NCBI GenBank assembly: GCA_022648295.1
Contig: JALCME010000003.1
Location: 62,001 to 126,000, forward strand
Direction: 5' to 3'
DNA length: 64,000 nt
DNA from: Bacteroides sp.
GTDB lineage: Bacteria > Bacteroidota > Bacteroidia > Bacteroidales > Bacteroidaceae
Positions 8,984-19,085 of this stretch are shown here, in pieces. A program made the position numbers and the translations under genes. The first letter of the stretch is position 1, and every line of letters begins with the position of its first letter. The notes under the pieces are model-generated. The model was not told where the DNA came from. It made no database searches and worked only from the letters and a program-made list of their open reading frames with translations.

Positions 8984-10735
8984 ATGCGAATAAAAAATCT
9001 CTTTTCATGGAAAAGTTGGGCGATGGTGCTGACTTTGTGTTTTACAGGAATACAAGGTGTGACAGCCCAGAAGGGTCCCAAATGGCTTGAAAAAGCAATC
9101 TTTTATCAAATTTATCCTTCTTCTTATATGGATAGTGATGGCAATGGTATTGGTGATTTGCCGGGCATTACGTCCAAACTGGATTATATCAAGTCGCTTG
9201 GTGTGAATGCACTTTGGTTGAATCCTGTTTTTGAATCGGGATGGTTCGATGGCGGATATGATGTAATCGACTTTTATAAAGTGGATCCGCGCTTCGGTAC
9301 AAATACAGATTTAGTGACTTTATTGAAAGAGGCTCATAAGCGGGGAATAAAAGTCTGTCTTGATCTCGTGGCGGGACATACCAGTGACAAGTGTTTGTGG
9401 TTTAAAGAGTCGGCACAGGCTGATGCTAATTTGCAGTATAGTGATTATTATATCTGGACAAACAATATTCCGAAGAGTGAACAGGAACTGATTGCGAAAC
9501 GGAAAGCAAGTCCTAATCCACAGTCCAATACGATTGGCCGGTATGTGGAGGCGAATGCTCCGCGTGCAAAGTATTATGAGAAGAATTTCTTTGAATGTCA
9601 GCCGGCATTGAACTATGGTTTTGTCAATCCCGATCCTAAGCATCCGTGGGAACAACCGGTCAGTGCACCGGGACCACAGGCGATGCGTCGTGAGCTGAAG
9701 AATATCATGACTTTCTGGATGGATAAGGGCGTGGACGGCTTCAGGGTGGATATGGCTTCAAGTTTGGTAAAGAACGATCCGGACAAGAAAGAAACCACAA
9801 AACTATGGAATGGGATGCGTGCATGGATGAATGAACAGTTTCCGGAATGTGTGTTGATCTCTGAGTGGAGTAATCCGAAACAGGCTATTCCGGCAGGGTT
9901 TCATATTGATTTTATGATTCACTTCGGCATACCGGGCTATCCGTCTCTTTTCTTTGCTAAGGATACGCCTTGGGGAAAGTACGAGAATTCGTACGATTAT
10001 TGTTACTTTGATAAGGCGGGAAAGGGTTCACTCAAGCAGTTCGTGGAGAACTATGGAGATGCTTTCCGGGCTACTAAGAATTTGGGCTATATCGCTTTGC
10101 CTACGGCCAATCATGATTATCAACGCCCCAATGTAGGGGGGAGAAATACTTTCGATCAGTTGAAAGTGGCTATGACGTTCTTCTTTACCATGCCGGGTGT
10201 TCCTTTCTTGTACTATGGTGATGAGGTGGGCATGAAGTATCAGATGAATTTGCCGAGCAAAGAGGGCAGTAACGAACGGGCAGGTACGCGTACACCGATG
10301 CAGTGGAGCAATGATGCGGATGCAGGCTTTTCTACATGTGCTCCGGATAAGTTATATCTGCCGGTGGATACGGAGAACGGTAAACTCACGGTAGCGGCAC
10401 AGGAAAATGATCCTTCTTCTTTATTGAATTATGTACGCCGGTTGATCAACTTGCGGCAATCGTCGGAGGCTTTGGGTAATGACGGGGATTGGCAATTGAT
10501 TAGTGAGGTAAACAAGCCTTATCCGATGGTTTATAAGCGGAGTGCCGGCGGTGAAACATATATTGTAGCCTTGAATCCGTCAGGAAAAGCAGTCGCTGCA
10601 AGTTTTCCCACACTTGGTGGTAAAGCGGTGGAATTGGTGATGGGCGATAAGAAACAAGGAAAGTATAGACAAGGTAAGACAACCGATAAAATAGAGTTGA
10701 AAGGCGTTTCGGCTCTCATCTTTAAATTAAAATAA
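8984..10735 (+). CDS. Secreted GH13 family alpha-glucan hydrolase or transferase
   Basis: The ATG at 8984 is preferred to the TTG at 8972. It gives 583 residues beginning with a basic n-region and a signal peptide ending near VTAQ. The GH13 TIM barrel starts at WLEKAIFYQIYPSSYMDSDGNGIGD. Region II is GFRVDMASS (nucleophile Asp256), region III is LISEWSNP (acid/base Glu294) and region IV is TANHD (transition-state Asp378). The start of the barrel resembles alpha-glucosidase, oligo-1,6-glucosidase and trehalose-synthase-like subfamilies rather than the large SusG-type amylases. No lipoprotein cysteine is seen, so it is probably periplasmic. It is the first gene of the susCD operon and probably cleaves short imported alpha-glucans. 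Exact specificity is not predictable here. Confidence 0.88.
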   Translation: MRIKNLFSWKSWAMVLTLCFTGIQGVTAQKGPKWLEKAIFYQIYPSSYMDSDGNGIGDLPGITSKLDYIKSLGVNALWLNPVFESGWFDGGYDVIDFYKVDPRFGTNTDLVTLLKEAHKRGIKVCLDLVAGHTSDKCLWFKESAQADANLQYSDYYIWTNNIPKSEQELIAKRKASPNPQSNTIGRYVEANAPRAKYYEKNFFECQPALNYGFVNPDPKHPWEQPVSAPGPQAMRRELKNIMTFWMDKGVDGFRVDMASSLVKNDPDKKETTKLWNGMRAWMNEQFPECVLISEWSNPKQAIPAGFHIDFMIHFGIPGYPSLFFAKDTPWGKYENSYDYCYFDKAGKGSLKQFVENYGDAFRATKNLGYIALPTANHDYQRPNVGGRNTFDQLKVAMTFFFTMPGVPFLYYGDEVGMKYQMNLPSKEGSNERAGTRTPMQWSNDADAGFSTCAPDKLYLPVDTENGKLTVAAQENDPSSLLNYVRRLINLRQSSEALGNDGDWQLISEVNKPYPMVYKRSAGGETYIVALNPSGKAVAASFPTLGGKAVELVMGDKKQGKYRQGKTTDKIELKGVSALIFKLK

Positions 10736-10771
10736 TCTATTGTTAACTTTATTACGAACTAAAATCTAAAA

Positions 10772-13700
10772 ATGATGACACAGAAAAGTTTCAGGCTACG
10801 AATGTTGTTCCTTTTAACAATGTTCTTGCTATCAATGAATGTTCTTGCGCAGCAAATCACTGTGAAAGGGAAAGTGAAGGATAGCTCTGGCGAAAGTATT
10901 ATTGGTGCTAACGTTTTGGTGAAGGGGACATCCAATGGAGCGATTACCGATATGGATGGTAACTTTATTATTACGAATGTCAGTCCGAATGCTACGCTGG
11001 TGGTTTCGTTCATTGGGTATACGACTCGTGATCTGCCTGTGAATGGTAAGGCGATGATAAATGTGGTGCTGAGTGAAGATGCGCAGGCTTTGAATGAGGT
11101 GATGGTAGTGGGCTACGCTACTGGTAGCAAGCATACAATCTCCGGTGCGGTGGAGCGTGTGAAGAAAGAGGATTTGAATAAGGGAGTGGTATCCAGTCCG
11201 ATGGATGCTTTGAAAGGCAAGGTGGCCGGTGTGGTAATCAGCCAGTCGGGTGGAGATCCTATGGGCACGACAAATGTACGGGTGCGCGGGACGTCTTCTT
11301 TGTCCGGTGGCAATGAACCGTTGGTTATTATTGACGGTGTATTTGGTGATATGACCATGCTCAATGCCATTGCTCCAAGTGACATTGAATCGGTCACGAT
11401 TTTGAAGGATGCTTCCGAAACAGCCCAATATGGTTCGCGTGGTGCGGCGGGAGTTGTAGTGGTGACTACTTCAAAAGGTAAGGTTGGCTTTGCGCAAGTG
11501 GAGTACAACGGGCAAGTCGGTTTTAATTCGGTATTTAAGAATCTTGATATGCTTTCCGCAGCCGATTATCGATCTACCGCCGATAAAGCGGGGCTGACTT
11601 ATACTGATTTGAAGGGTAACACCAATTGGTTGGATGCTATTGAACGTGGAACGGGGCTGACTCAGAGCCATAACTTATCGTTTACTTCGGGCAATGAAAT
11701 GTCCAATATGAGGGCTTCGCTGGGGGTTATTCAACGTGATGGTGCCTTGAAGAACTCAGATATGATAAACTATACTGCCAAATTGGATGTCATGCAGTAT
11801 GCTTTTAAGAAGAAGTTGAAACTTGAAATGGGAATGTTTGGTTCGGAACGTGACGGTAATATCCAATACGATATGCAGAAGATGTTTTATTCTGCAGCAG
11901 CTTATAATCCGACGTATCCCACAGTGAAAAACAGTAATGGAGTATGGGATGAGGATTTATTGGCCAATGAAATTTATAATCCGCTGGGACAACTGGAGAT
12001 CACCAATAAGTATGGGGTGACTTCTATCAATACTCACGGCAAGGCAACATGGACCATCCTTTCGGGATTGAATTTAGTTGCATTCGGGTCTTATACAAAC
12101 TATACGACAGAGAATAAACGGTACATACCGAATGATATCCGTCAGGGGGAATTGAACGGTAACGGTTGGGCATATATTACTAATACCAATCGGAAGGACT
12201 TGATGGGAAACCTGCAGTTGAACTATTCAAAAAATTTTGGAAAGCACCATATTGATGCATTGGTATTGATGGAAGGGCAGTCTTATAAGACTTTTACATA
12301 TTCCATGCAGACAAAAGGGTATGAGAGTAATTACTTTAAGTATAACAATTTGAAAGCTGGTGCTAACGTGGCATGGGGGGATAATACTTCTTATGCTTCC
12401 GATTATAAGTTATCGTCTTATATGGCACGTGTAAACTATATGTTTGCCGACCGCTATATTGTGACGGCTAACTTCCGCACGGATGGTTCGTCAAAGTTGG
12501 GCAACGGAAATAAATGGGGCGTATTCCCTTCGGCTTCCGTAGCTTGGGTAGTTAGTGAGGAACCGTTTATGAAAGCGATTTCTGCTATTAATAATTTGAA
12601 GATAAGGGCTGGATATGGCGTAACGGGTAACCAAGATGCTATTGATCCGTATAATTCGCTGTCGTTAATGGAACCCAACGGTACGACACTGGTGGATGGA
12701 TCTGCTACGACTACATTTGCAGTGACTTCCAATGATAATCCTGATTTACGCTGGGAAAAGAAGTATACGTTTGATATCGGATTGGATTTATCCATGTTTG
12801 GTAATCGTTTCAATCTGACAATGGATTATTATGCTTCGAAGACCAAAGACTTGCTCTATAATTACACTGTTCCGGTACCTCCGTTTACCTATACTTCATT
12901 ATTGGCCAACATCGGTGAGATGACAAATAATGGTTTTGAAATATCCATGAATGGTGATGTAGTGAAGACAAGGGACTTTTCGTTCAACGCCGGCGTTAAT
13001 GTTTCTTTCCAAAAGAACAAGCTGGTTTCTCTGCATGGCACTTACAAGGGACAGGAACTGACAACAAGCGAACACATTGCGGTTGCTAATATTAATGCTG
13101 CCGGACTGACACAGAATACAGGTGTTACTTACTTGATGGAAGGACAGCCGGTAGGTGTGTTCTATCTGCCTCACTGCACCGGGATAAATGAAAATGGACA
13201 ATATATTATTGAGGACTTCGATGGAAACGGTGTGGATACAGGTGATAATGGAGACCGAAAGGTATGTGGACAGGCCATTCCTAAGGCTTATATGAGTTGT
13301 GACTTTACACTGAAATATAAGAATTGGGACTTAACCACACAATTCAACGGAGCTTTTGGACATAAAATCTATGATGGTACTTCGATGACGTATAGCAACA
13401 TGAATAACTTCCCGACTTACAATGTATTGGCAAGTGCTCCTGCGCTTAACAACGGAAAGGGGATTCATGATATACAGATTTCTGATTATTGGTTGAAGAA
13501 AGGGGATTATGTGAACTTTGAATATGCTTCTTTGGGATATACTTTTAATGAGAAACAACTGAAGAGGACTAGTTTCCTGAAGAATTTACATCTGGCATTC
13601 TCGGTGAATAATATTTGCACCATAACCGGATACAAAGGATTGACTCCTATGATTAATTCGGCTAATCTGTCACGTCAAGCTGAAGGAACAGGAACTAATG

Positions 13701-13777
13701 GTACACTAGGTGTGGATGATAAACGGATTTATCCGTTGGTACGTACTTTCTCTTTCTCAGCATCGGTTAAGTTTTAA
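10772..13777 (+). CDS. susC: SusC-type TonB-dependent outer membrane oligosaccharide transporter
   Basis: A 1001-residue protein with a signal peptide (cleavage near VLAQ) and the SusC N-terminal carboxypeptidase-like beta-sandwich (ITVKGKVKDSSGESIIGANV). A plug domain (EVMVVGYATGSKHTISGAV through SRGAAGVVVVTTSKG) and a 22-strand-type beta barrel ending in an aromatic-rich strand (FSFSASVKF) follow. It forms the TonB-driven pore under the SusD lid. It lies 36 bp after the GH13 gene and 29 bp before susD, with no promoter between, so all are in one operon. The partner enzymes point to an alpha-glucan cargo (inference). Confidence 0.96.
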   Translation: MMTQKSFRLRMLFLLTMFLLSMNVLAQQITVKGKVKDSSGESIIGANVLVKGTSNGAITDMDGNFIITNVSPNATLVVSFIGYTTRDLPVNGKAMINVVLSEDAQALNEVMVVGYATGSKHTISGAVERVKKEDLNKGVVSSPMDALKGKVAGVVISQSGGDPMGTTNVRVRGTSSLSGGNEPLVIIDGVFGDMTMLNAIAPSDIESVTILKDASETAQYGSRGAAGVVVVTTSKGKVGFAQVEYNGQVGFNSVFKNLDMLSAADYRSTADKAGLTYTDLKGNTNWLDAIERGTGLTQSHNLSFTSGNEMSNMRASLGVIQRDGALKNSDMINYTAKLDVMQYAFKKKLKLEMGMFGSERDGNIQYDMQKMFYSAAAYNPTYPTVKNSNGVWDEDLLANEIYNPLGQLEITNKYGVTSINTHGKATWTILSGLNLVAFGSYTNYTTENKRYIPNDIRQGELNGNGWAYITNTNRKDLMGNLQLNYSKNFGKHHIDALVLMEGQSYKTFTYSMQTKGYESNYFKYNNLKAGANVAWGDNTSYASDYKLSSYMARVNYMFADRYIVTANFRTDGSSKLGNGNKWGVFPSASVAWVVSEEPFMKAISAINNLKIRAGYGVTGNQDAIDPYNSLSLMEPNGTTLVDGSATTTFAVTSNDNPDLRWEKKYTFDIGLDLSMFGNRFNLTMDYYASKTKDLLYNYTVPVPPFTYTSLLANIGEMTNNGFEISMNGDVVKTRDFSFNAGVNVSFQKNKLVSLHGTYKGQELTTSEHIAVANINAAGLTQNTGVTYLMEGQPVGVFYLPHCTGINENGQYIIEDFDGNGVDTGDNGDRKVCGQAIPKAYMSCDFTLKYKNWDLTTQFNGAFGHKIYDGTSMTYSNMNNFPTYNVLASAPALNNGKGIHDIQISDYWLKKGDYVNFEYASLGYTFNEKQLKRTSFLKNLHLAFSVNNICTITGYKGLTPMINSANLSRQAEGTGTNGTLGVDDKRIYPLVRTFSFSASVKF

Positions 13778-13806
13778 TGATTTAATAAATTTAAAAGATA
13801 CGTTTT

Positions 13807-15528
13807 ATGAAAAAAATATTAATTGGCTTTACGCTAGCGGCTACGTGTCTGCTGACGGCATGCTCTCTGGAAGAGAATCCTGAAAGTAAATTTAGTGAAG
13901 GAGAGGCTTACAAAAGTTCAACTCTGATCTATGTAAATACGGTGGCTAGTATCTACTCATCCATAGGTAATGGACTTTATGGGGGAACTGATTGTGTACA
14001 TACGTTGCAGGAGTTCACTTCGGATGCAACCATGCTTCCTGGACGCCAAGGCGATTGGGTAGATGGTGGTAAATGGCAGAATCTGTTTTTGCATAACTTC
14101 GCATCATCTACCGATACGTATTCCTCGGTTTGGAATCATTTGTATCAAATTATCGGATTGTGCAATTCTTCCATTGACAAGCTGGAAGAGCTCAAATCGG
14201 TCAATACAGATGCCGAGGGTTATATTTATGAACTTCGTGCTTTACGGGCTATTTATTATTATTATGCGATGGACTTGTTCGCACAGGTTCCTCTTGTGAC
14301 TTCTTCATCAACATCTATTTCGGATGTTTCGCAATCGAATCGCTCGGATGTATTTAAGTTCGTGACGGAAGAGCTGGAGGCTTGTCTGCCGAATTTGTCC
14401 GAAGAGAAATCGCAGAATAGCGGATTGTATTACGGACGCGTGACCAAGGCAGTGGCCTATATGTGCATGGCCAAGTGTGCATTGAATTCACCGGTATATA
14501 CTATTGACGATACTTCTCTTACCAGTTACCAAGCATTTGTGGGTGATGATTTATCGGGCGACTGTCTGGCTAGTGAAACTCAGGGTGCTCAGGTTTCAGC
14601 GGCTGGAAAAACAATTTCCATTACAGTGGATGGTACGGCACGTGATGCATGGAGCACGGTTGTGTATTGTGTGAATCAGATCAAAAAGTTAGGTTATGAA
14701 CTCCAAGGTAATTATGCAGATAACTTTATTGTGGCTAATCAAAACTCGGTGGAGAATATTTTTACCCGTCCGGACGATGACGTAGTATACAAAATTGAGG
14801 ATTATAATTTGATGCGTTCCATACACTATAATCATGCTGGTGCAATGGGGTATTCTTCGTGGAACGGGGCCTGCTCGAGTGTTCGCCAGATGCAAATTCT
14901 GCATTATGGAGAAGCTAATCAGGATCCTCGTCTTGCAATCAATTTCTATACCGGGACAGATTATACAGAGGATACCAATGGGGTGTTGGTAAATGATGGG
15001 GCAACCTCACAGAATCTTTCATACGAGCCTTTGAAGGTCGCAGTGGATTTCCCTGCCGGAGCAGATGCACATGATGTGAAATGTGCCGGTGCCCGCTTCA
15101 AAAAGTATGAGTACGACGCTTCCAGTACAATTCAGAAAGATATTAATAATGATTTGGTAATTTGGAGGTATGGAGATGCACTATTGATGAAGGCCGAAGC
15201 TGAATATCGCTTGGGAGAGAAGGGGGATGCGCTAACCGATGTCAATACGATTCGTGGACGTGTAAACGCTTCTTTGTTGCCTAGCCTGACATTGAATGAT
15301 CTTTTGAACGAACGTATGGCTGAGCTATCATGGGAAGGGGTTCGTCGTCAGGATCAAGTACGGTTCTGCACGTTTACACAGCCTACCGTAGATCGCTATG
15401 TCGGGGTTTGGCATAATGCTTCCGCAGGAGATTATAACGTAGATACACAAGGCTATACGAATGTTTACCCCATTCCTTATTCGGTGTTGAATTTAAATAA
15501 GAATTTAAAACAGAATCCCGGTTATTAA
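13807..15528 (+). CDS. susD: SusD/RagB-type surface glycan-binding lipoprotein
   Basis: A 573-residue lipoprotein with lipobox LLTAC and acylated Cys19 followed by an acidic Ser-Leu-Glu-Glu stretch, which fits surface export in Bacteroides. The helical TPR-type SusD core includes AEGYIYELRALRAIYYYYAMDLF (about 138-160), LLMKAEAEYRLGEKGDALTDVNTIRGR near the C-terminus and LLNERMAELSWEGVRRQDQVRF, all SusD family signatures. It binds glycan at the cell surface and caps SusC. It follows susC by 29 bp. No SusE/F-type lipoprotein follows. Confidence 0.96.
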   Translation: MKKILIGFTLAATCLLTACSLEENPESKFSEGEAYKSSTLIYVNTVASIYSSIGNGLYGGTDCVHTLQEFTSDATMLPGRQGDWVDGGKWQNLFLHNFASSTDTYSSVWNHLYQIIGLCNSSIDKLEELKSVNTDAEGYIYELRALRAIYYYYAMDLFAQVPLVTSSSTSISDVSQSNRSDVFKFVTEELEACLPNLSEEKSQNSGLYYGRVTKAVAYMCMAKCALNSPVYTIDDTSLTSYQAFVGDDLSGDCLASETQGAQVSAAGKTISITVDGTARDAWSTVVYCVNQIKKLGYELQGNYADNFIVANQNSVENIFTRPDDDVVYKIEDYNLMRSIHYNHAGAMGYSSWNGACSSVRQMQILHYGEANQDPRLAINFYTGTDYTEDTNGVLVNDGATSQNLSYEPLKVAVDFPAGADAHDVKCAGARFKKYEYDASSTIQKDINNDLVIWRYGDALLMKAEAEYRLGEKGDALTDVNTIRGRVNASLLPSLTLNDLLNERMAELSWEGVRRQDQVRFCTFTQPTVDRYVGVWHNASAGDYNVDTQGYTNVYPIPYSVLNLNKNLKQNPGY

Positions 15529-15555
15529 TAGTATCGTTTTCAATGGGTAGAAGGG

Positions 15556-15595
15556 TTGGTGCCCTGTTGGCTTTTTTTAGTCGGCGGGGTGCCAA
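15556..15595 (+). other. Intercistronic hairpin between susD and the glycosidase gene
   Basis: The arms TTGGTGCCCT (15556-15565) and GGGGTGCCAA (15586-15595) can pair over 10 positions, counting G-U pairs in RNA, around a 20-nt loop that contains a T7 run. It lies 27 nt after the susD stop and 25 nt before the next ATG. Inference: an mRNA stability or attenuation element that sets lower expression of the downstream enzyme. Confidence 0.45.
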
Positions 15596-15620
15596 TTTAC
15601 TACCATATATAGTAGTGCTA

Positions 15621-17795
15621 ATGAAGATTATAAAGTTTATAGTGTTGGCTTTTATAGCCGGTTATCAAACGATTCCCTGTTGTGCTCAAGGTCAGTCTTT
15701 ACTGCGTACAAGTGCCTATTCGTGGTATGGGGATAGTGTCATAGAGAATGGATTTAAAGCTTTTCCACTTTCGTCGGAAGAGTTGGTGTCTAACTATGCT
15801 TTTAAGGAACATCGGTGGAAGCGGCGGAATGACTTGTCTGCATACCCGCAGTTGAATTGCAGGTCTTCAGTTGAAAAGGCTGTTTATAATATGGCCCTTG
15901 ATGAGATGGTAAATGCGATTGAACCGGATAGCACTTTTCGTACCGGTAGGCTGTGGAGCGGGGTATGGACTCGTGATGTGAGTTATAGTGTGATTCTAAG
16001 TATGGCATACATGCAACCGGAGGTAGCAATGAAAAGTTTGTTGCGTAAGGTAAATAAGAATAATTGTATTATCCAAGATACGGGTACGGGTGGGGCATGG
16101 CCTTGTTCTACCGATCGATTGATTTGGGCGGTTGCGGCTTGGGAAATTTATAAGGTGACGGGAAACAAGGAGTGGCTGAACCGCATCTATCCTATAATCA
16201 GGAATTCTGTGGAAGATGATTTCCGTGTGGTGTATGATTCTAAAACCGGATTATTCAGAGGGGAGTCTTCTTTTATTGATTGGCGCGAACAGAGTTATCC
16301 CAAATGGATGCAACCTGCGGATATCTATCAGTCGGAATGTCTGGGGACGAATGCCGTGCATGCTCAAGCGCTTACTGTGTTGAGTAATATGGCTCGTTTG
16401 ACGGGAGATAAGGCTTATGCTATTCATTGTGATGTTGAAGCGAAAGCGTTGAGAAAAGCAATGAACAGAGAGCTGTGGCTGAAAGATAAGGGCTTTTATG
16501 CACAGTATTTATATGGACGTAATTATGGCTTGCTTTCACCGCGTAGCGAGACACTGGGAGAGGCTTTGTGTATTCTGTTTGATGTAGCTGATTCTGAAAG
16601 GCAAAAAACGCTGGCACGGGAGAATCCCATTCAGGCGTATGGTGCTCCTGTCTTTTTCCCTTATATTGAAGGTCAGCCTCCTTATCACAATGATGCCGTG
16701 TGGCCTTTTGTTGCTTCTTATTGGGGTTTGGCTTCTGCAAAAGCGGGAAACGAGAATGGAGTGTTGAATGCCATAGGTAGTGTATATCGGGCTGCATGTA
16801 TGTTTACCACCGATAAGGAAAACTTTGTAGTGGAAACGGGTAGTCCGTATAAAACGCAGATCAATTCGGATAATATGCTTTGGAGTTTGTCCGGCAGCAT
16901 CAGTCTGGTTCACCGACTATTGTTCGGCATCTCCTATGAGGAAGATCGTCTTGTCTTTAAACCGTTTGTTCCCAAGGTTTTGTCCGATACGCGGGAGCTG
17001 ACTGGCCTGAAGTACCGGAAGAGTTTCTTGGATATTGAACTGATCGGATATGGTAACAGAATAGCTTCATTCTCTTTGGATGGTCGTTCACATGGTGCTT
17101 TTGTGCCGGATACATTGACTGGTAAGCATCGGATTAAGATTGTACTCACCGATAATGATCTTCATAAGCAGTCGGTTCATTTAGTGGAATCTGTTTATAG
17201 TCCTATGACGCCAACAGTGGCTATGAGGGGCCAACAGTTGAGTTGGACTCCGGTTGATAGAGCGGTATCTTATAAAATATATAAGGATGGAAAATCTGTT
17301 GCAACGGTTTCTGACAGATGTCATTACGATTTGACCGTGCCTGGAGAATATCAGGTGATTGCAGTAGATGCCCAAGATTTTGCTTCTTTTGCCAGTGAGC
17401 CATTACTCTCGGGCGTTGCAAAGCAGGAGTATCCTTTTGTGGTATCAATTGCTCGTGACCGGAATAGAAAGGTCGATTGTACGGTTAATGCTCCTGTTGC
17501 CGGTTGGTATGCCGTTGACTTTCTTTATGCCAATGGTAACGGTTCGTTGACTCAAGATAATAAGTGTTGCATTCGTTCATTATTTGTAGACAATAGTTTT
17601 GCGGGTGGGGTTATCTTTCCGCAAAGAGGAATGAACAGTTGGAATGACTGGGGGTGGAGCAATAAGGTTTCTGTCCAATTAAAGCGAGGCAATAATCTGT
17701 TCTCATTACGCTTTGAGAAAGAAGATGAAAATATGAATATAGAGGTAAACGGAGCCGAACTTAAGCAACTACGTGTGATTAAGATTAACTGGTAA
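15621..17795 (+). CDS. Secreted six-hairpin glycosidase with C-terminal beta domains
   Basis: The start is placed at the ATG at 15621, which gives a clean signal peptide (MKIIKFIVLAFIAGYQTIP, cleavage near CCAQ). A longer frame opens at 15543 but has no signal-like start. The product is 724 residues. The middle (about 60-480) is an (alpha/alpha)6 barrel, with RLWSGVWTRDVSYSV, the acidic DTGTGGAWPCSTDRL, FIDWREQSYPKWMQ and HNDAVWPFVASYWG as likely active-site stretches. This resembles the trehalase, GH63 and glycogen-debranching clan. A fibronectin-like segment (about 545-620) and a jelly-roll-like domain follow. As the last gene of the alpha-glucan operon it probably removes glucose from branched or short alpha-glucosides. 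The CAZy family is not certain. Confidence 0.75.
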   Translation: MKIIKFIVLAFIAGYQTIPCCAQGQSLLRTSAYSWYGDSVIENGFKAFPLSSEELVSNYAFKEHRWKRRNDLSAYPQLNCRSSVEKAVYNMALDEMVNAIEPDSTFRTGRLWSGVWTRDVSYSVILSMAYMQPEVAMKSLLRKVNKNNCIIQDTGTGGAWPCSTDRLIWAVAAWEIYKVTGNKEWLNRIYPIIRNSVEDDFRVVYDSKTGLFRGESSFIDWREQSYPKWMQPADIYQSECLGTNAVHAQALTVLSNMARLTGDKAYAIHCDVEAKALRKAMNRELWLKDKGFYAQYLYGRNYGLLSPRSETLGEALCILFDVADSERQKTLARENPIQAYGAPVFFPYIEGQPPYHNDAVWPFVASYWGLASAKAGNENGVLNAIGSVYRAACMFTTDKENFVVETGSPYKTQINSDNMLWSLSGSISLVHRLLFGISYEEDRLVFKPFVPKVLSDTRELTGLKYRKSFLDIELIGYGNRIASFSLDGRSHGAFVPDTLTGKHRIKIVLTDNDLHKQSVHLVESVYSPMTPTVAMRGQQLSWTPVDRAVSYKIYKDGKSVATVSDRCHYDLTVPGEYQVIAVDAQDFASFASEPLLSGVAKQEYPFVVSIARDRNRKVDCTVNAPVAGWYAVDFLYANGNGSLTQDNKCCIRSLFVDNSFAGGVIFPQRGMNSWNDWGWSNKVSVQLKRGNNLFSLRFEKEDENMNIEVNGAELKQLRVIKINW

Positions 17796-18005
17796 GGGAC
17801 GAGTGAAGTAGCTAACTTTTAACTCCTCTTTCTATTCACCCCTCCATTGTTGAAATCAAAGTTATAAGGTGATTTATATGCACGTAAATCTTTAACTATA
17901 TTTGGCTACTCTAAAACTAGTTATTAGGATAAAGAAATGATCTTAGTTTTAATCTTTTTCAACTAAATTGCAAAACAATCGCTAGTTGTTTCTTGGTAAT
18001 ATAAT

Positions 18006-18040
18006 AAGCCCCTGTAATCATAAAGACTGTAGGGGCTTTT
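18006..18040. terminator. Bidirectional terminator between convergent operons
   Basis: AAGCCCCT (18006-18013) and AGGGGCTT (18031-18038) form a perfect 8-bp stem with TTTT after it on the plus strand. It lies between the plus-strand glycan operon and the minus-strand operon that ends at 18061. The 210 bp before it (17796-18005) hold nothing else recognisable. Confidence 0.75.
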
Positions 18041-18060
18041 ATAAAAAAGTAGGATTAGGT

Positions 18061-19071
18061 TTACTTGCTTAATGCAGTAGCTACGTCTACGGCGCAAGCT
18101 ACGGTGCAACCTACCATTGGGTTGTTACCAATTCCAAGGAATCCCATCATTTCTACGTGAGCGGGAACTGAAGAAGAACCGGCAAATTGTGCATCACTGT
18201 GCATACGGCCCATTGTGTCGGTCATACCATAGGAAGCAGGACCTGCGGCCATGTTATCCGGGTGAAGCGTACGACCTGTACCACCACCTGATGCTACAGA
18301 GAAGTAGGGTTTACCTGCTGCAATGCGTTCTTTTTTATATGTTCCGGCTACCGGATGTTGGAAACGGGTAGGGTTGGTAGAGTTACCTGTGATAGATACG
18401 TCTACACCTTCTTTCCACATGATGGCAACACCTTCGCGTACGTCATCGGCACCATAGCATTTTACTTTGGCACGTGCACCGTCGCTGTAAGCAATCTCTT
18501 TAACTACTTTTAGTTCGCTGGTATAGTAATCAAATTGAGTTTGTACATAAGTAAAGCCGTTGATACGTGAAATGATCATAGCTGCGTCTTTACCCAGACC
18601 ATTCAGGATGCAACGCAAAGGTTCTTTACGTACTTTGTCTGCTTTAGCTGCAATTTTGATTGCACCTTCGGCTGCGGCAAATGATTCGTGACCTGCAAGG
18701 AAGCAGAAACATTTGGTCTCTTCGCGAAGCAACATTGCTGCGAGATTTCCGTGTCCCGTACCTACTTTACGGTCGTCGGCTACAGAACCGGGAATGCAGA
18801 ATGATTGCAAACCGATACCGATAGCTTCAGCTGCATCTGATGCATTTTTGCAGCCTTTCTTCAATGCAATTGCTGCACCTACTACATAAGCCCATTTTGC
18901 ATTCTCAAAGCAAATCGGTTGAGTTTCTTCACACGTTTTATAAGGATCAACACCGAACGAATCGCAAATAGCGTTAGCTTCTTCGATGTCTTTAATGCCG
19001 TTAGCGTTTAAAGCAGCGAGAATCTGCTTCATGCGACGGTCTTGACTTTCAAATTTTACTTCTCTAATCAT
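18061..19071 (-). CDS. GGGtGRT protein, function unknown
   Basis: A 336-residue soluble protein of the family named after its GGGtGRT motif, seen here as SVASGGGTGRTLHPDN near residue 265. It is rich in conserved Gly, and in Cys in CDSFGV, CEETQPICFENAKW, CFCFLAGHES and the C-terminal GCTVACAVD. There is no signal peptide. The family is common in anaerobes and has no established reaction. It lies 14 bp downstream of an IscU-like scaffold gene in one operon with one good promoter. Inference: the cysteine content and the partner suggest that it carries or receives an iron-sulfur cluster. Confidence 0.85.
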   Translation of the reverse strand: MIREVKFESQDRRMKQILAALNANGIKDIEEANAICDSFGVDPYKTCEETQPICFENAKWAYVVGAAIALKKGCKNASDAAEAIGIGLQSFCIPGSVADDRKVGTGHGNLAAMLLREETKCFCFLAGHESFAAAEGAIKIAAKADKVRKEPLRCILNGLGKDAAMIISRINGFTYVQTQFDYYTSELKVVKEIAYSDGARAKVKCYGADDVREGVAIMWKEGVDVSITGNSTNPTRFQHPVAGTYKKERIAAGKPYFSVASGGGTGRTLHPDNMAAGPASYGMTDTMGRMHSDAQFAGSSSVPAHVEMMGFLGIGNNPMVGCTVACAVDVATALSK

Positions 19072-19085
19072 AATTTCTTTCCTCC

